Shown: positions 1 to 12,552 of the stretch, piece after piece
Layout of the letters: every line of letters starts with the position of its first letter
How positions within the stretch are numbered: the first letter of the stretch is position 1
Assembly (NCBI GenBank): GCA_963969395.1
Contig: OZ017799.1
Span: 19,346,501 to 19,410,500 of the forward strand
From: Pseudoscleropodium purum
Taxonomy: Eukaryota > Streptophyta > Bryopsida > Hypnales > Brachytheciaceae
Reading direction: 5' to 3'
Length of the DNA stretch: 64,000 bases
Made by a program: the position numbers and the translations under genes
The notes under the pieces: model-generated
The model's database searches: none
Seen by the model: the letters and a program-made list of their open reading frames with translations, nothing else
What the model was told of the DNA's origin: nothing

Positions 1-510
1 CAAAAAGTCTCCATTGGGTCTCTAACGAGGCCTGAAAATAGTGCAATCTTAAAATCAACAAAAATATGTACTCTGTAATATGTTTCACCAACATTAACAC
101 CAATATCAAGCAAGATAATTACAAGACAAAGCAAGAGAAACAGTGAAGGTTGGAACATACTAAAATCCTTCCTGTTGATTTTCTTGTTATAATCATCTAC
201 ACTTGCCATGATATTTTCTTCAACTTCAGTAGGAGGTGGCTCCTCTTTATCCTCGGGCTTGACCACAGGTGACAATGCAATATTCACTTCCTCCACGTCT
301 TCTTCCAGGGAAGTTCATTGAGATCAACAATCACCTCCTTCAGCTTTTTTGACACGATCTTCTCCTCCACCTTGGCTACCTTCACCATTGCACCTCGTTT
401 GACAGTAGCATCCGTCTTCATCTTCTTATTTTTGGCAGCTCTCATAATTTTTGAAACCCTAGAGTTGATGTCCTCCTATAGCAACAAATCGGTTCCTCAG
501 AACAAATAAT
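1..510 (-). pseudogene. Possible gene or gene remnant running off the left edge
   Basis: Two long open stretches follow each other on the minus strand. From about 510 down to about 287 the frame reads a lysine-rich segment containing RAAKNKKMKTDATVKRG and KVEEKIVSKKLKEVIVDLNEL. It then meets a stop unless the reading frame shifts by one base near 285-290. In the shifted frame there is no stop down to base 1, about 95 codons. That part reads acidic (EEDVEEVN, KPEDKEEPPPTEVEE) and then a hydrophobic stretch (FLLLCLVIILLDIGVNVG) that could be a membrane segment. A 95-codon open frame is unusual in such AT-rich DNA, so a coding origin is likely. The family is not recognised. It may be a frameshifted pseudogene or a real gene with an intron I cannot see. 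Confidence 0.3.
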
Positions 511-3500
511 CGACCATAATGGTGAGAAGCTCCAAGTGTTCCTAATAGTATACTTCTAGTAAGAAATTCCTCACAACAAGCTTCAAATTGGCTTCTCAAA
601 CTTCTATTGCCTAAGGCTTTGGTGTACGGGAATGGACTAAAGGTAATGAGAAGGAGTTGGAAAGGGGACAAAGTTATGCATGAAAGTATAAACAGACACC
701 CACATGACCGAAAATGCTATATTTCCCTACATTTCCATGACTGATCAACACTACTCAATTTACTGATTTCCATTTTTTCATGTAACCTTTTAGCAATGTA
801 AAGCGTTTTTAAGTAATTTCTTACTAATATCTCTTCTTAAAAACATCCACACCTCTTGTAATGTCAATATGAACTTATTTCTATCTTTGCCCATTGATGT
901 GAAGAGAAGAGAATAATAGTATTAAATGATATCATAGCACGTGGTTTTAGACTGTTGTAAGCAAGATTACATAAAGTAAAGGAATCTTGAAGTCTTATTT
1001 CAAATTTGACTTTCTAATTTGGTGAATTGTAATTGTTTTTATTTATGTGACCAAAGGCTAGTTATCTACATTGGAACTATTTGTAGGGATGTGAATTTCT
1101 TAACAAGATATATAGTTATAGTCCATGGACTACAATCACTTTTGCAAACTATCTTGTCACTAGTTTTTCCAAGCAACCTTCAATGACATCAATTCAATTA
1201 GATTGGCATGAAGTGTTGTTGGTGTTTTCAATGAATCTAAAAGTTGTCACTAGTGTATTGAGGCACTTCTTTTACGTTTGATTTCAAGTAGTTTCTTAGG
1301 GTTTAGAAAGTGTCTAATTATACTGTGAAGGAAAATAAGTAGCAATGCTATGAGAGGTTATGCCTTGGTGCACAAGCTCACTTTTTGAGTAAGATCCTAT
1401 TCATACTTCGGGAATGCCGGAATGCTAGTATATGAGCTTGTGAGTGTGTAAGTTTGTGTGCCTCTATTTTTTTCAATTTAAAGGTTGTAATTCTATTGGA
1501 GGCCTATGACCATGGAATTAGATATAAAGATCTACAATCCAAATGAACAACAAATGAATATATTGCTATGCGATTTTGTACCAAAAAATTCAACAAATAG
1601 ATTTCCAAAAATTGAAATATAGTCAAAATAGATAGTATTTGTAAGCAAATACACAATAATAGGTGTAGTGATTTAGGAAGTCTCACTACAAAGCATATAA
1701 ATGAAAAAGTGCAATATATCACAACACCATCATAGGAGTGATTTTATAAAGTCTAAAATAGAAGGAACAACATTAGTAGTAATTCTAAGTCCATTATGAA
1801 AGCAACCCGTCTACTTGAGATGCAAGATAGGATTCTAGATCTAATTGTTTGGGAACTAATTGTGCTTCCATCTCCATATAAATTTAGGGTGTATAAGTGT
1901 CATTGGTGGTAGACTATAGTGTGCATCTTTCTTGGTCAAAAACTTGCCCTCCAAAGCTTTGATTCTATATTCAATCAAAAGCCTTGAACATAGAAGAGAG
2001 TGTTTTGGATCTTGTGTTGTAGGAGAGTGTTTGTTTTTAGAGTTAACAACAAGGTGGTCAATTCAATTTCTAAGGTTTAGGGCCTCTAATTTGTAAGGGT
2101 ATATTTTAATATTTTCATGTTGGTTTAGGGTTTTCAAAATCATCATTATAATGTATAGAGTTTTAGTTAGCAAATATTAGAGTGGTAGGGGCAATTGCCA
2201 ATTTTGTTGAGTTTGAATCCAATATTGGCTTCGTAGACTTTCCAATATACACTTGCAATTATTGTTTTTAATACATTGAGAAGTACAAAGTTGATGGTTG
2301 GGAGAAGATTTACATATGTTGTATTCGAAAAGCCAAATTGCATGAAGTGAAAGGCAAAATTATAGGCCATAAGTTTTCAATTTTAAGTTGTAAACATGCT
2401 CATAGGACTAGTGCCACTTTTGCTTGAGAGATTAGCTTGTATGCAATATAAAAGATGAAGAATCATAACAAGGAGGTCCATCACCTCATGATCATGAAGA
2501 TTTTAGGGCAACCAATATTGAAACAAAGGGTATCTGTCCACTTTTTTTTTGAAGGATCCTATTGTAGTGAAATTGAGATACAAGGTTCTTGATAGTTTGA
2601 AAGATGGTATGCAAAGTCACCTAGTGAGGCTTTGTAAAGCTAAAATGATATTAGAAAAAACTTTGTGAGTAAGTTTGTACTTGCACCAAGAATTGTGAAT
2701 GGAAGGAGTATGATTAGAATACACAAAGTAGATTAGAGAAACATTAAGAAGGTACACTAGAAGAAAATTACATTGCAATTAACCAAATCTATCTAATTTT
2801 TTTTTTGTTTCCATTACAAAATTTTGTATTGGAAATAGAAAAACATCAAATAGATTTGGTTGATTGCAACATAGTTTCTTCAAATGGCATCGGGAGTAGC
2901 ATTTGCCAAAAAAATTCTTTTATATAATACAAAAGATGCTTTTTGGCTTTGAGATTAAAAAAATTCACTTTGATGCACTCCAAGATGAAATGAAAAAATT
3001 TATTACTAAGTAGTGGAAAGAGAAGACCATTATTTCTTCTAATTGCAAGAGCATCATGAAGAAGAGGATTGCACCTATCATGAGCATTGAACATACAACT
3101 CATGAACTCACTATTTATAGCTAAACCTAGATAAGTTTTCTCTTTCACAATCTGTAGCTTGAGTTGCAAATTATATTCGACAAAGGCATTGCTTTTGTGT
3201 CTTAGGTTGTTAAAATTTTAGGCTTGCTTGTTGTGAATGTTTCAATACTCACCCTTGGTATTTAAAGGGACACCACTAGATTCTAGTTTTGCATGAAAAT
3301 TTTATCCTAATTGGATTCCTAAGCGTGGTCCATTGTGCCCTTCAAAAATGAAGCTTTTATAAGTGCCTATTGGATGTGTACTTGCAAGTTAAAACAACCA
3401 AAATATAACACAAACATAATTTTTAGGTCAACTTGCCAAATGAAACAATGCTATTTGGATTTTTAAGGGAAAAGATTATAGTCTTCATTTATCCATCCTA

Positions 3501-4774
3501 TGTAAAAGATTGGATCATGCTATTTTCAAAAATAGAAAATTCATTCAAATCTGACACTCTTAAAAAAATTATGACCGGATGAAGTTTAGCTTTTAGGATG
3601 GCTAATTAAACTTCATCCATCTTCTTCTACTACTTCCTAAGCTTGATTTGACTTGGCATTTGGAACACAATCTAAAGTCAAAGATTGATATCTAAATACT
3701 AATTTTGGTAGTGGATGGGTAAAATTTCCTTAGTTTCATCCATTCTTCACTCTAAACTTCATTTTTATTTATTATCTTGTGGGTTTTTAAATGGTTTTCA
3801 AAGTTTGAGTTGGTTTTGGATTTCCCTAATCCTTTTGTATAAGATTCTAAACTTATTTCTTTCCTAGTTATCTTCAAAGATTTTAATTGGAAATCTATTT
3901 CTTTTTAAGACATTATATTACTTTGTCAATTTACTATTTTTAAATTTTAAGAATTGTTCCTTAAAATTATGTATTTTACTTATTGAAAATGCTAAGTTAT
4001 CTAAAGATTGAATTTCTCTACATAAAATAGTAAAATTAGGTTGACCACACTAATTTCTCTACATTTGACACAATATAAATATTTGTGATTTAGAAACTTA
4101 TCTTAAAATGAGCTTCATCTATGAAGTGATCAAAGACCCCTTTAAATGAGCCTCATTCACCATCTTGGCCCCTTTTGGAATTATACTCAATGCTAAATGT
4201 TTATGTTTTTTCAATACAAGTTGTGAAGTTGAATTCAAACTTAAGCTAACTCAGACTACTCTATTCTAAGTTCTCCTTTTTGGTTTCTTTCCATTTTTTT
4301 TTCCTTTCTAATGCTATTTAATTCAATTATTGATATTCTACTAATTGGCTTGGAAACGGAATACTTGTTCAAATTCCAAGAAAAAAATTGACTAATGGAA
4401 GTTTCTTTTTCTCCAATTCAATTCAATTATTTCTAATCTAATTCATATTGGCTAATTGAATTTTTTTGAGATTTTTTTCCTCATCCTATCCAAGTGTTAA
4501 ACTTTCCAAACTTTGACTACTTCTCACATTCTCTTGCAAGGACTCCACAACACCCACTTCTATATTCTATCCCTTGCTCCTTACTTCTATTATTTTGTTC
4601 ATAATTTTAGCATGGAAGAGCTCAAGGCAACTAGATAGAGATGTGTTCCCTAATCAAGTATTTGGTGTTCAAAAGTGTGAATTCTATTAGAATAAGAGGA
4701 TTGTTAGTAGTCCCTAGATCTCGAAAGCCCTCTCCGGAACTACAAAGTTGGCTATAAGGGCCGACCCCCCAAGC
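511..4774. other. AT-rich intergenic DNA, no gene recognised
   Basis: No open frame here has recognisable protein character or coding-like base composition. The short frames on either strand look like chance openings in AT-rich DNA. No clear terminal repeats or tandem repeats were seen. Confidence 0.5.
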
Positions 4775-5012
4775 CTCTTACACATTGTTAATTTTGGTCC
4801 ACTCTGCGGCCTCAAGTAGACCATTGATTTAGTCGCCCCAACCTTCATATGTTGTTGATCCAGCTCAACTTTGGCCTCCCATATACAATTGATCTAGCCA
4901 ACTTGTACCTCATAGATGCCATTGATCTAGCCTAGCCTTGCACCTCAAGTATACCATTGACCTTGACTTGGTCCCCGCCGTCATACACCATTGTTCTAGC
5001 CTAACCCTAGCT
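4775..5012. repeat. Degenerate minisatellite, about 34-bp unit, 6-7 copies
   Basis: A GC-richer patch in which a phrase like 'cctcaagtataccattgat' followed by 'ctagcctagcc' recurs at about 4809, 4845, 4876, 4909, 4946 and 4980, with a weaker copy near 4775. Spacing is about 31-37 bp. Units are diverged, so the array is old. It has no coding signature. Confidence 0.6.
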
Positions 5013-7742
5013 ACTTGCTAACCCAACCGCCTTTACTTGGGTATTAGGAAGCTAGGGAGGGTTTGGAGACTAGGGTGTCGGATTCAATGATTGGAACTTT
5101 GCATTCAATGACTAGAGCTTTGAATTTTTTCTTTTTCAAAAAACAAATAAAATAAATTGAACTTCACTAGTTGGATACCATTTGAAAACTAAGACACTAG
5201 ATATTTGGAAACTAACTTATTGTTACTAGTGGGGATATTTAAAAACTAAATTTGTTACTTAGAGTCCAATAATGTCAACTAAGATTTTGAGACTAGTGTG
5301 ACATGCACTAGTTTTGGAACTTGACTTTCGAACTACTTGATACATGGGCCAACTTTGCTATGATTTGGAATTTGTCTTTGGAATTTTCTTATAAGACTCA
5401 AAACAAAGGGTTGAAGTCTCTACTTTGGTTTAAAAAAATCTAAGCACTTAGAAGTATAGAGGTTCAAAGCTTTGCCATCTATGAAGGAAGTATAAAAAAT
5501 CTATAGACAAATTTTTAAAAAAGAACAAGTGGCCCAACTTGTTAGTACAACAACTACAAAGATACAAAACACATTAGTATGACATTTGTTAGTATACAAT
5601 ATTAATACAACCACATTAATAGAAAACACAACTTCTAGGAGGTTTTACACTTAAAAGAATTCTGACTTAGAAGAAATGTAACTCAAAAAACAACACTAGA
5701 GGGGCTCCAAAGTGGTATTGAAAAAGGAAGGAATTAGAACTCCTTTAGCCACGACACAACATTCAAATAGGACTTCAAAAATATGATATACAAATGGAAG
5801 TTGAAGGTCGTCACAACAAGTTTGCACTTGTGCTAAACAAAGATAGAACGATGGAAACCTTAACTTTTGAGATGAGTGTTTAAATTTCTTTTTTTCATTT
5901 GCTCATCGTCACAAAATATTAAATTAAAGTTGAAACAATAGAACTAGAAATTAAAGGTTAAAGCTAGACCTTTAGGATTATTAGAAAATTATGAATTAGA
6001 TTTGAAAGTAGATAGAAAATCTCAATAGCTTTTCAAAAAGATATTATACATAAAAATTAAATCAAAATTCCAAGAGTTATGCTTTGATAAAAAATGGTCT
6101 TAAAAAATAAAGAAGTCAAAACATCAACCATTCTTTATGTGAGTTCCTTTTTTGTCACTTGGGATTTATGATTTACTTTTTTGAATTTCTTATAGTTTTA
6201 AGTGTGGTTTTACATATAAAAATGCTTAAATAGAGTGTTAAACCAAAATAGGTATTGCATTTACCAATATAGCCATTGATCCTACTAAACCTAGTTTTTT
6301 CCAATAATACCCAAATATCCCCTGTAAATAAGGTAGAAATCTACATATTATAAATAATAAGCGTGTTTACGTGTTAATAGAAATAGCCTGATTCTCTAAA
6401 CCTATTGTACAATGAGACATAAATTGGCTCATTTGGTCCAAAAAAATTATGTAAAGAGCCCTAAGATAGATTTTCCAAAGTTAGGTTTCAGTTTTTCCAT
6501 TCCATCAACGAAATAGTAGAAATCCCAAATATTAGCCTTTAGGTAAAGAAACTCAAATGGAGCAATGGAGGGCATCTATGACCTAAGTACAATAATTTGG
6601 AGTGGAATTTGTACTAGGAGTCCAACAATGCAATCTCTTTGCCAAGATTTCCCTTTGTGTGGAAGATTTCGTATTCACCGAAAGTTAAAGGAGATAGCAA
6701 GATTTTGTACTCCTTTTTTACATGTGCAAAATAAGAATATGAACTTGCACATCTTTTAGAAAATTTCATAAGAGGTTCCTCAAAAAGTTTTAAATTTTTT
6801 TGATAATCAGAAGATATTCCTCCATACAATCAACTATCCAAATCTAGTATGAGAAATTCATAGAAATTACCCTAGGTGCAGTAAAATCTCACTAAAAATT
6901 AGTATAGTTTTTTTATACTAGTAAAGTGCTCCAACAAGTTTCATGACATTTTGATAGCAAAAAGTGCCAAAATTGGCAACATCCTCCAAAATTGGCAAAG
7001 TTGAAAAACATTCATGGAATTGAATAACGTATTGGAAGCATACAACATTTTAATAAAGTAAATATAGAATATTTTCTTACTCTTTTCAACCTAATGAAGG
7101 GCCTAGACTAGTTAGTTTTTGCAGAAAAGGTAAACTTCACAACTTGAAATTTTACCCCTTTTGGAGTTTCTACTTGCCACTAAGTTTCTTTGAGATTTTG
7201 GAGTAGGAAAAGGAGATTTGAGGTCCTAGACAATTAAAAATGGCCTTTTGAAGCCACTAACACAATTCTTTTGTGATTTGGAATTAATCTTCAAAAATTA
7301 AAGTTAAAGTTCAGCTTAAGAGGTCAAAAAAGTAGATTAAAATGAGACAAGATTTGACTTGGAGGGTACTCTAAGCCATATTAGAAGGTAATTTGAAGCC
7401 TTGAGAGAATATATTAGGGCTCTCTTCTTCCCTTTAAACACCCTTATTTTGTATCACTGGACCACTTAGGCCTATGTTTATTAGTGAATGTTGGTCATTT
7501 CTACCTATTTTGTGTTTTAAAAGTCATCGTGATCAATTGTTGTTGTTTTTAAAGCTCGCTTTGAAAAACATTGGGGTCCTTTCAAAACTTGTCCTCTTTC
7601 TTCATTTGGAGAGATTTTGGGTTAGAACCAAAATTCTTAATGTCTACTTGCTAAGTGTCGATTAATTGAGAGGAATTGGATTGGAACCAACTTTCTAAAG
7701 TTTAGGTATTAGTTTTTAATTTTTTCCATACTTTGGTGATTG
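5013..7742. other. AT-rich intergenic DNA, no gene recognised
   Basis: Nothing coding was recognised on either strand. Short frames such as 6565-6759 have no family signature. Confidence 0.5.
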
Positions 7743-7905
7743 GCAAAGCTTTGACTTTGTTAAATGCTATTTCTTAGTCTTTCCATGTTACCGCAAAGCT
7801 TTGACTTTGCTAGGTGTTATTTCTTAGTCTTCTCATACTACGACAAAGCTTTAACTTTGTTGGATCTTAAATCTTAGATTTTCTCACACTAAGCAATGCT
7901 TTGAA
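7743..7905. repeat. 50-bp tandem repeat, three units plus a partial fourth
   Basis: The phrase 'gcaaagctttgactttgt' recurs at 7743 and 7793 and, with changes, at 7843. A weaker fourth start lies near 7893. The first three starts are exactly 50 bp apart, and each unit continues into a 'tatttcttagtctt' segment. The regular spacing shows tandem duplication. Confidence 0.75.
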
Positions 7906-8792
7906 CCCAAAAGATCAACATCCATTGTAATTTGGTCATTTTGCTTATCTTGTGTATTAGGGTAGGATTTTTGTGGATTATTTTGCAAGTTAGGGCACCT
8001 AGGCATTAAAAAAGATTCATTGCTTGGAAGGCACAATGGCCCGATGTTAAGCATCCATTAAAATCTAAATTCAAAATACAAGAGCCTAGTTGTACACGTA
8101 TATTTACTAAAGATTGGCAAATGAACGCTCATATTTTGTTGATCCAACTTCCTTCAAAAGCCCTCCTAAATCTTTGTAGTTGCCAATCTATGTAGAGGTA
8201 GTTACTAGACAATTTGCAATCCACAACTCCAAACCAACTTCTAGGGCCTATATTGTGTATTGTTGTATTTCTAGATTTGTAGATGAATCTACTAAAAAAT
8301 CTAATGGTGTGCCTTCATTTCATACTGAAAGTTCAACATCCAAATCCTTTTATCCTTTAGCAATGTTATTTACAAAGATGCACCTTAATCCCTATCTACA
8401 ATATATTTTTTATACTTGTAATGTCTTTTGGATGCTTAATATGCAATATTTTTTTTTATCATATATGATATAACTTGGTCATTTTTGTTGTTACAAAGTT
8501 TCAATTGACTTGTTATTTTCATTATCTACAATATTTTCTTAAAGTTTTGATGCCTTCTGAGTACTTCATTTGTTGTATTTTGTAATCATCAGTCATGTAG
8601 CTAGGCCAATTTTATAATCACAAAGCCCCAATTTTACATATTATATATTTTTCAAAAATTAAAATTAAATCCTAATCCACAATCATAGTTCTAATACCCA
8701 AATAACACAAGGAATGACACCAAAAATTTGAAATTCACAAGCTCTCAAGCTCATGGGCTTCCACTTGGACACTCCCATGCTCACAACATAGT
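7906..8792. other. AT-rich intergenic DNA, no gene recognised
   Basis: A 97-codon frame at 8180-8473 has no recognisable domain and is probably chance or repeat-derived. Confidence 0.45.
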
Positions 8793-9966
8793 ACCCCTAT
8801 CTAAAGTTCCATTGTCCCCTCAATTAAGTGACAATGGATTTTGCCCCAGCTCTTAGGTCCAAAATTTTATAGAATTGTTTGAAACTTTTTGTAAAGATAG
8901 AAAAACACATTAGCTTTCCACATTAGAAGAGTTTTGGGGGGTCCAAAAGCTTGTTTCGGGCTTGTTCCCCCGCAGCTGTTCCTCGCAGCGAGGGAAACGG
9001 CCCATTGTTAGAATTTTCTTTTTCATAAAGTTAAAAAAAAAATTACTCTCCAAATGCAAAAAAAATAAATTTAAGAATTTTTTGTTTTTGATCAATGACA
9101 TGATAGGGTCTCAGCCACGTCAAACCGCTGCACCGAACCTTTTTCATGCATTCACAGGTTGTGATAACTTGTAGGCATCCAGAGGCCCCCAAAATCTTCT
9201 AATGTGAGTATAATTTTTATTTCAATGGATGTCCAAGAGCAAAATTTATAAGTCCAAATTTTAGTTCAACAAGTAGAAAAAAAACTCCACAAAATCTTAA
9301 AATTAAAGATTTTAAAAATTTTATTTTCATCTACATAAGAAGATTTGATTCATTCCATTTAGATTTGTTATATGAAATTATGGAAAATCTTGTTTTAGAG
9401 GCAATTAAAGCATCTTTTAAAAAAAATAACTTGTAGGATTCATTTTTGAAATCAATTTTCATAATTTAAAAAAAAAATCATGAGGTTAAGATTTTTTGCT
9501 AGAACAATCTCACTGTTGAGATTAATGTGCTTCAATTCAATTTTATAGCTATTAATGGTTTAGTTTCCTCTTCAATCTTAAACCTACTTTTACTTAACAA
9601 TTTTTTAATAAGTGAAAATTTAGTGTATGTTTTTTTGAACTTTTTTCCGTAGACTTTCAACTCAATTCTTTAAGATGAAATATTAGAAATTCAAAATCAT
9701 TAGTGCAAAAACTTAAAATCAAGAAGATTCAAACTTTCATAGCCAGAAATTCTAGTTGAGTAAGGTACAAAATTTTTTTCTTATTACTTTAAATGTAAAT
9801 ACCGTGCAATCTACACGGTTCAAGTTTTTGAAATTTTTTCCTACATTAGTATAGGTCTAGTATAAGATCCTGTAGTTAGATGCGCAAAAAAAATTCAAGT
9901 TTTTTGCTCTTTGCAATAAAAATGACAATTTTGAGTGGCTTTTGATGGAAAAAAAGGCCTTTGGAC
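8793..9966 (-). mobile_element. TTAA-family element, degraded, carrying a nested insertion
   Basis: This is a member of the TTAA-flanked family seen also at 11656-12548. Its right part (about 9355-9966) is the reverse complement of 11656-12240, sharing 'ggcaattaaagcatctttt', 'aaataacttgtaggat' and the subterminal 'aaaaaggcctttgg' stretch. It ends against a TTAA at 9967-9970. The left end (gtacccctat.. then tgtcccctc) is mutated but aligns with the matching end of the 50524-51543 copy. Removing the inserted element at 8920-9206 leaves about 887 bp, the normal family length. No coding capacity was seen. Strand is given relative to the copies at 22978 and 32063. Confidence 0.6.
8920..9206. mobile_element. 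Small inverted-repeat element (MITE-like), nested
   Basis: The left end reads cacattagaaga then gttttgggggg. The right end, read on the other strand, gives cacattagaaga then ttttggggg, an inverted repeat of about 22 bp with one gap. The 287-bp interior is much more GC-rich than its surroundings near 8955-9010. The homologous TTAA element at 11656-12548 lacks it: there 'gaagatagaaaaa..attagcttc' runs straight into 'ataatttttttt', so that copy shows the empty site. A clean target duplication could not be read, so the superfamily is open. Confidence 0.6.
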
Positions 9967-11655
9967 TTAAGCAAGCTCATCCCTAGCTTTGTATCACTAT
10001 TATATAATATAAGCTTTAAAAGCCATCTAAAGAAATTTGGAGCCAAAATTCAATGTTTACTTTTTGTTTGATTCTTTTTGGAAATCAACTACATTTTTAC
10101 CAAAAAAAATACATGATTTGGATCCATGAAATTACAGTCAAAAGTCAAACCATTTTTTGGATTTTAAATAGAAATTAAAATCACATGCCCCACCATCTAC
10201 AGTTTATCAAATGAAAAGGTGAAAAGAAAAGAGAAAAAATAGGAAATAGAATCAAAGTCAAAAATAAAAAATAAAATAGAAAATAGAATAGAAGAAAAAA
10301 CAAAAAACAAAAAACAAGAGAAAAGAAGATAAATAAGTTTTGATCTATGAATAATTTAGGGTTGTAAACTAAAGTTGTAAGAAAAAATTGACAATGAAGA
10401 ATGTCATGATGAAGTTTGAAGAGGAGACAAACTCATAGTAGATGTATTTGAGAATGGACAAATAATACTTATCACAAATGATGTAAACATATAAAAAAAA
10501 ACTATTCTATCATTGCAATTTTATCACCAATATTTTATGTAGAAAAGATACTAAAAAAACCCTCCACAATAGGTGTTAAGGCATTAGATTAGTATACAAA
10601 TCTTCCAAAACTTAGATGAGCCATAAATGGAAGTTAGACTACCTAGATATACAAGTTATTAATTAGAGAGTTAGTCATTAGAGTCATACTTTAGAGTAAA
10701 CTCAAATTAAACCTTTGACTAAATATTTACATAGAAAGTCTAGAGAAATTTTCTAAAAACATGACACTTAGAAAAGAAGAAGATTTTGAAGCAAATAGTT
10801 TAGAATGAAGTTTGAATGTTAATTAGACAAGTTCTGGATGAAGCCCTACAACTTAGAATAAAATTAGGAAGAATTCTAAACTCAAATCCAAGAAGGAAAG
10901 TGAAAAAGATTAAAAACTTAGATGAAGTTTCAGTAACAAAAAGTCATCCAAAACTTTAGGAGTCTCTAATTAATGTTAGAAAGGGCCAATTAGCATGTGC
11001 CATACTATTTAGGAATCTACACAATCTATTCTAAGTGTTTGAATTTCTAAATTCAAGAACAAAATCCTTTTGTTCAGAAGCATACTATGTACAATCAATA
11101 CAATTACATATTTCAAGAAAATAGGTATCCAAAACTATAGAGCATTTAGAAAACAAGAAAATTTGTGGAAGATAGAATAGGATGAAATTTGGCCTTTATT
11201 AAATCTAAGTTTGCGTAAAAAATATAAAGTAGAGTTCAACTAGGGAATGACACAACTTTAAAAAATAATTAAGAATTAGAAGTGCAATTCCATCAAAAAA
11301 TACCAGAAAAAACAAGATAAAAAATCTTGAATGAAATTTTGATGATCAAAAGTCATCTACAACTTTGACTTTTCTAATTCATGTTAAGAATGTCCAATTA
11401 AAAAGAGTGAAATTTTGTTGAAACCCTAACAACATAATTTAGGCAATTCAAAAATCAAGACTAAAACACTTCAACTTTGAATCATACTAAATTTAAAAGA
11501 CTAGAGGCATATAAAATCAATTTCTTAAGAAAATATAAACTTTAAAAGTTAGTTTTGAAGTACTATAAGAGCATATCCAAACTTATTCACCCCCTACAAA
11601 TTGTGTAAATAAAGACAAATTCTAAGAGATAATTTTGAAAGAAGTTGAACTTTAA
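9967..11655. repeat. AT-rich DNA with degenerate direct repeats
   Basis: No gene was recognised. A block at about 10924-10995 (gatgaagtttcagtaac.., ..agtcatcc, ..ctaattaatgttag, ..ccaatta) recurs in diverged form at about 11327-11398, roughly 400 bp later and about 70 percent alike by eye. This suggests an old tandem or segmental duplication. Confidence 0.4.
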
Positions 11656-12548
11656 CCCCTAAAGGACCAAGGCCTTTTTCTACCATATAACACTCAAAAC
11701 TGCCATTTCTATAGCAAAAAGTAAAAAAATAATTTTTTTTCATATCTAACTATAGGACCTTAAACTTAAATAATATGAAAATGTGTGGGAAAAATTTCAA
11801 AATTTTTGATTACACAGATTGCAAGATATCTACATTTAAAGTGAAAAAAACAAGTTTTTCAGCACATTATAGTACATTTTAGATTTTTTGACTTCGAACA
11901 TTTTATAACTTAAATTTTTTTGGACTACAAAGTTTTGAGCTTTAAATCTTCATGGTAGAGAATTGAGTTGAGAGTCTAAGAAAAAAAGAAATATTCAAAA
12001 AAACTTAATTTTTATCCTTTAAAATACTTTTAAGTAGAAGTATGTATGAGATAGAAGGAAAATTTTAATTTTTAATATCTCTAAAATGGAATTAAATGCA
12101 TTAATTTCAATGGTGAGATTGTTCTAGCAAGAAAACTAAACAAACTGCCACTTTTCTTTTTCAAAAACTATTGCATTCAAAACTAAATCCTACAAGTTAT
12201 TTTTTCAAAAAGATGCTCTAATTGCCTGAAAAACAAGATTGTCCATAACTTTTTCATAACAAATCCAAATGGAATGAATCAAAGTTTTCCATATAGAAAA
12301 AAATATAATGTATGAGAAAAAAATTGAAATTTTTTAAAATTTCTTTTTGTAGCTACCATCCCCTATTTTGAGCTTATTTGGATATAACTTTTATTTTTAG
12401 GTACCAATTGAAAAAAAATTATATTCCTATGAAGCTAATCAATTTTTCTATCTTCAAAAAGAATTCCAAAATCAGGAAAAAATTTCACTTGGTAGCTACC
12501 TTTCTGAAATTCCATTTGTCCCCTAAAGGAACAATGGTCCTTTTGGGG
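11656..12548 (-). mobile_element. TTAA-family element, near-complete (893 bp)
   Basis: TTAA at 11652-11655 is followed by CCCCTAAAGGACCAAGGCC. The right end reads ATGGTCCTTTTGGGG followed by TTAA at 12549-12552. The ends are therefore inverted repeats of about 16-18 bp with few mismatches, sitting between two TTAA tetranucleotides. A second inverted motif lies just inside the right end (cccctaaagg at 12521-12530). The interior is very AT-rich and has no coding frame. It matches the copies at 22978, 32063, 45846 and 50524, mostly in inverted orientation relative to the first two. Confidence 0.75.
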
Positions 12549-12552
12549 TTAA

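Noticed and set aside
8962..9174. 70-codon frames on both strands
   Set aside because: They lie wholly inside the nested inverted-repeat element and have no protein signature.
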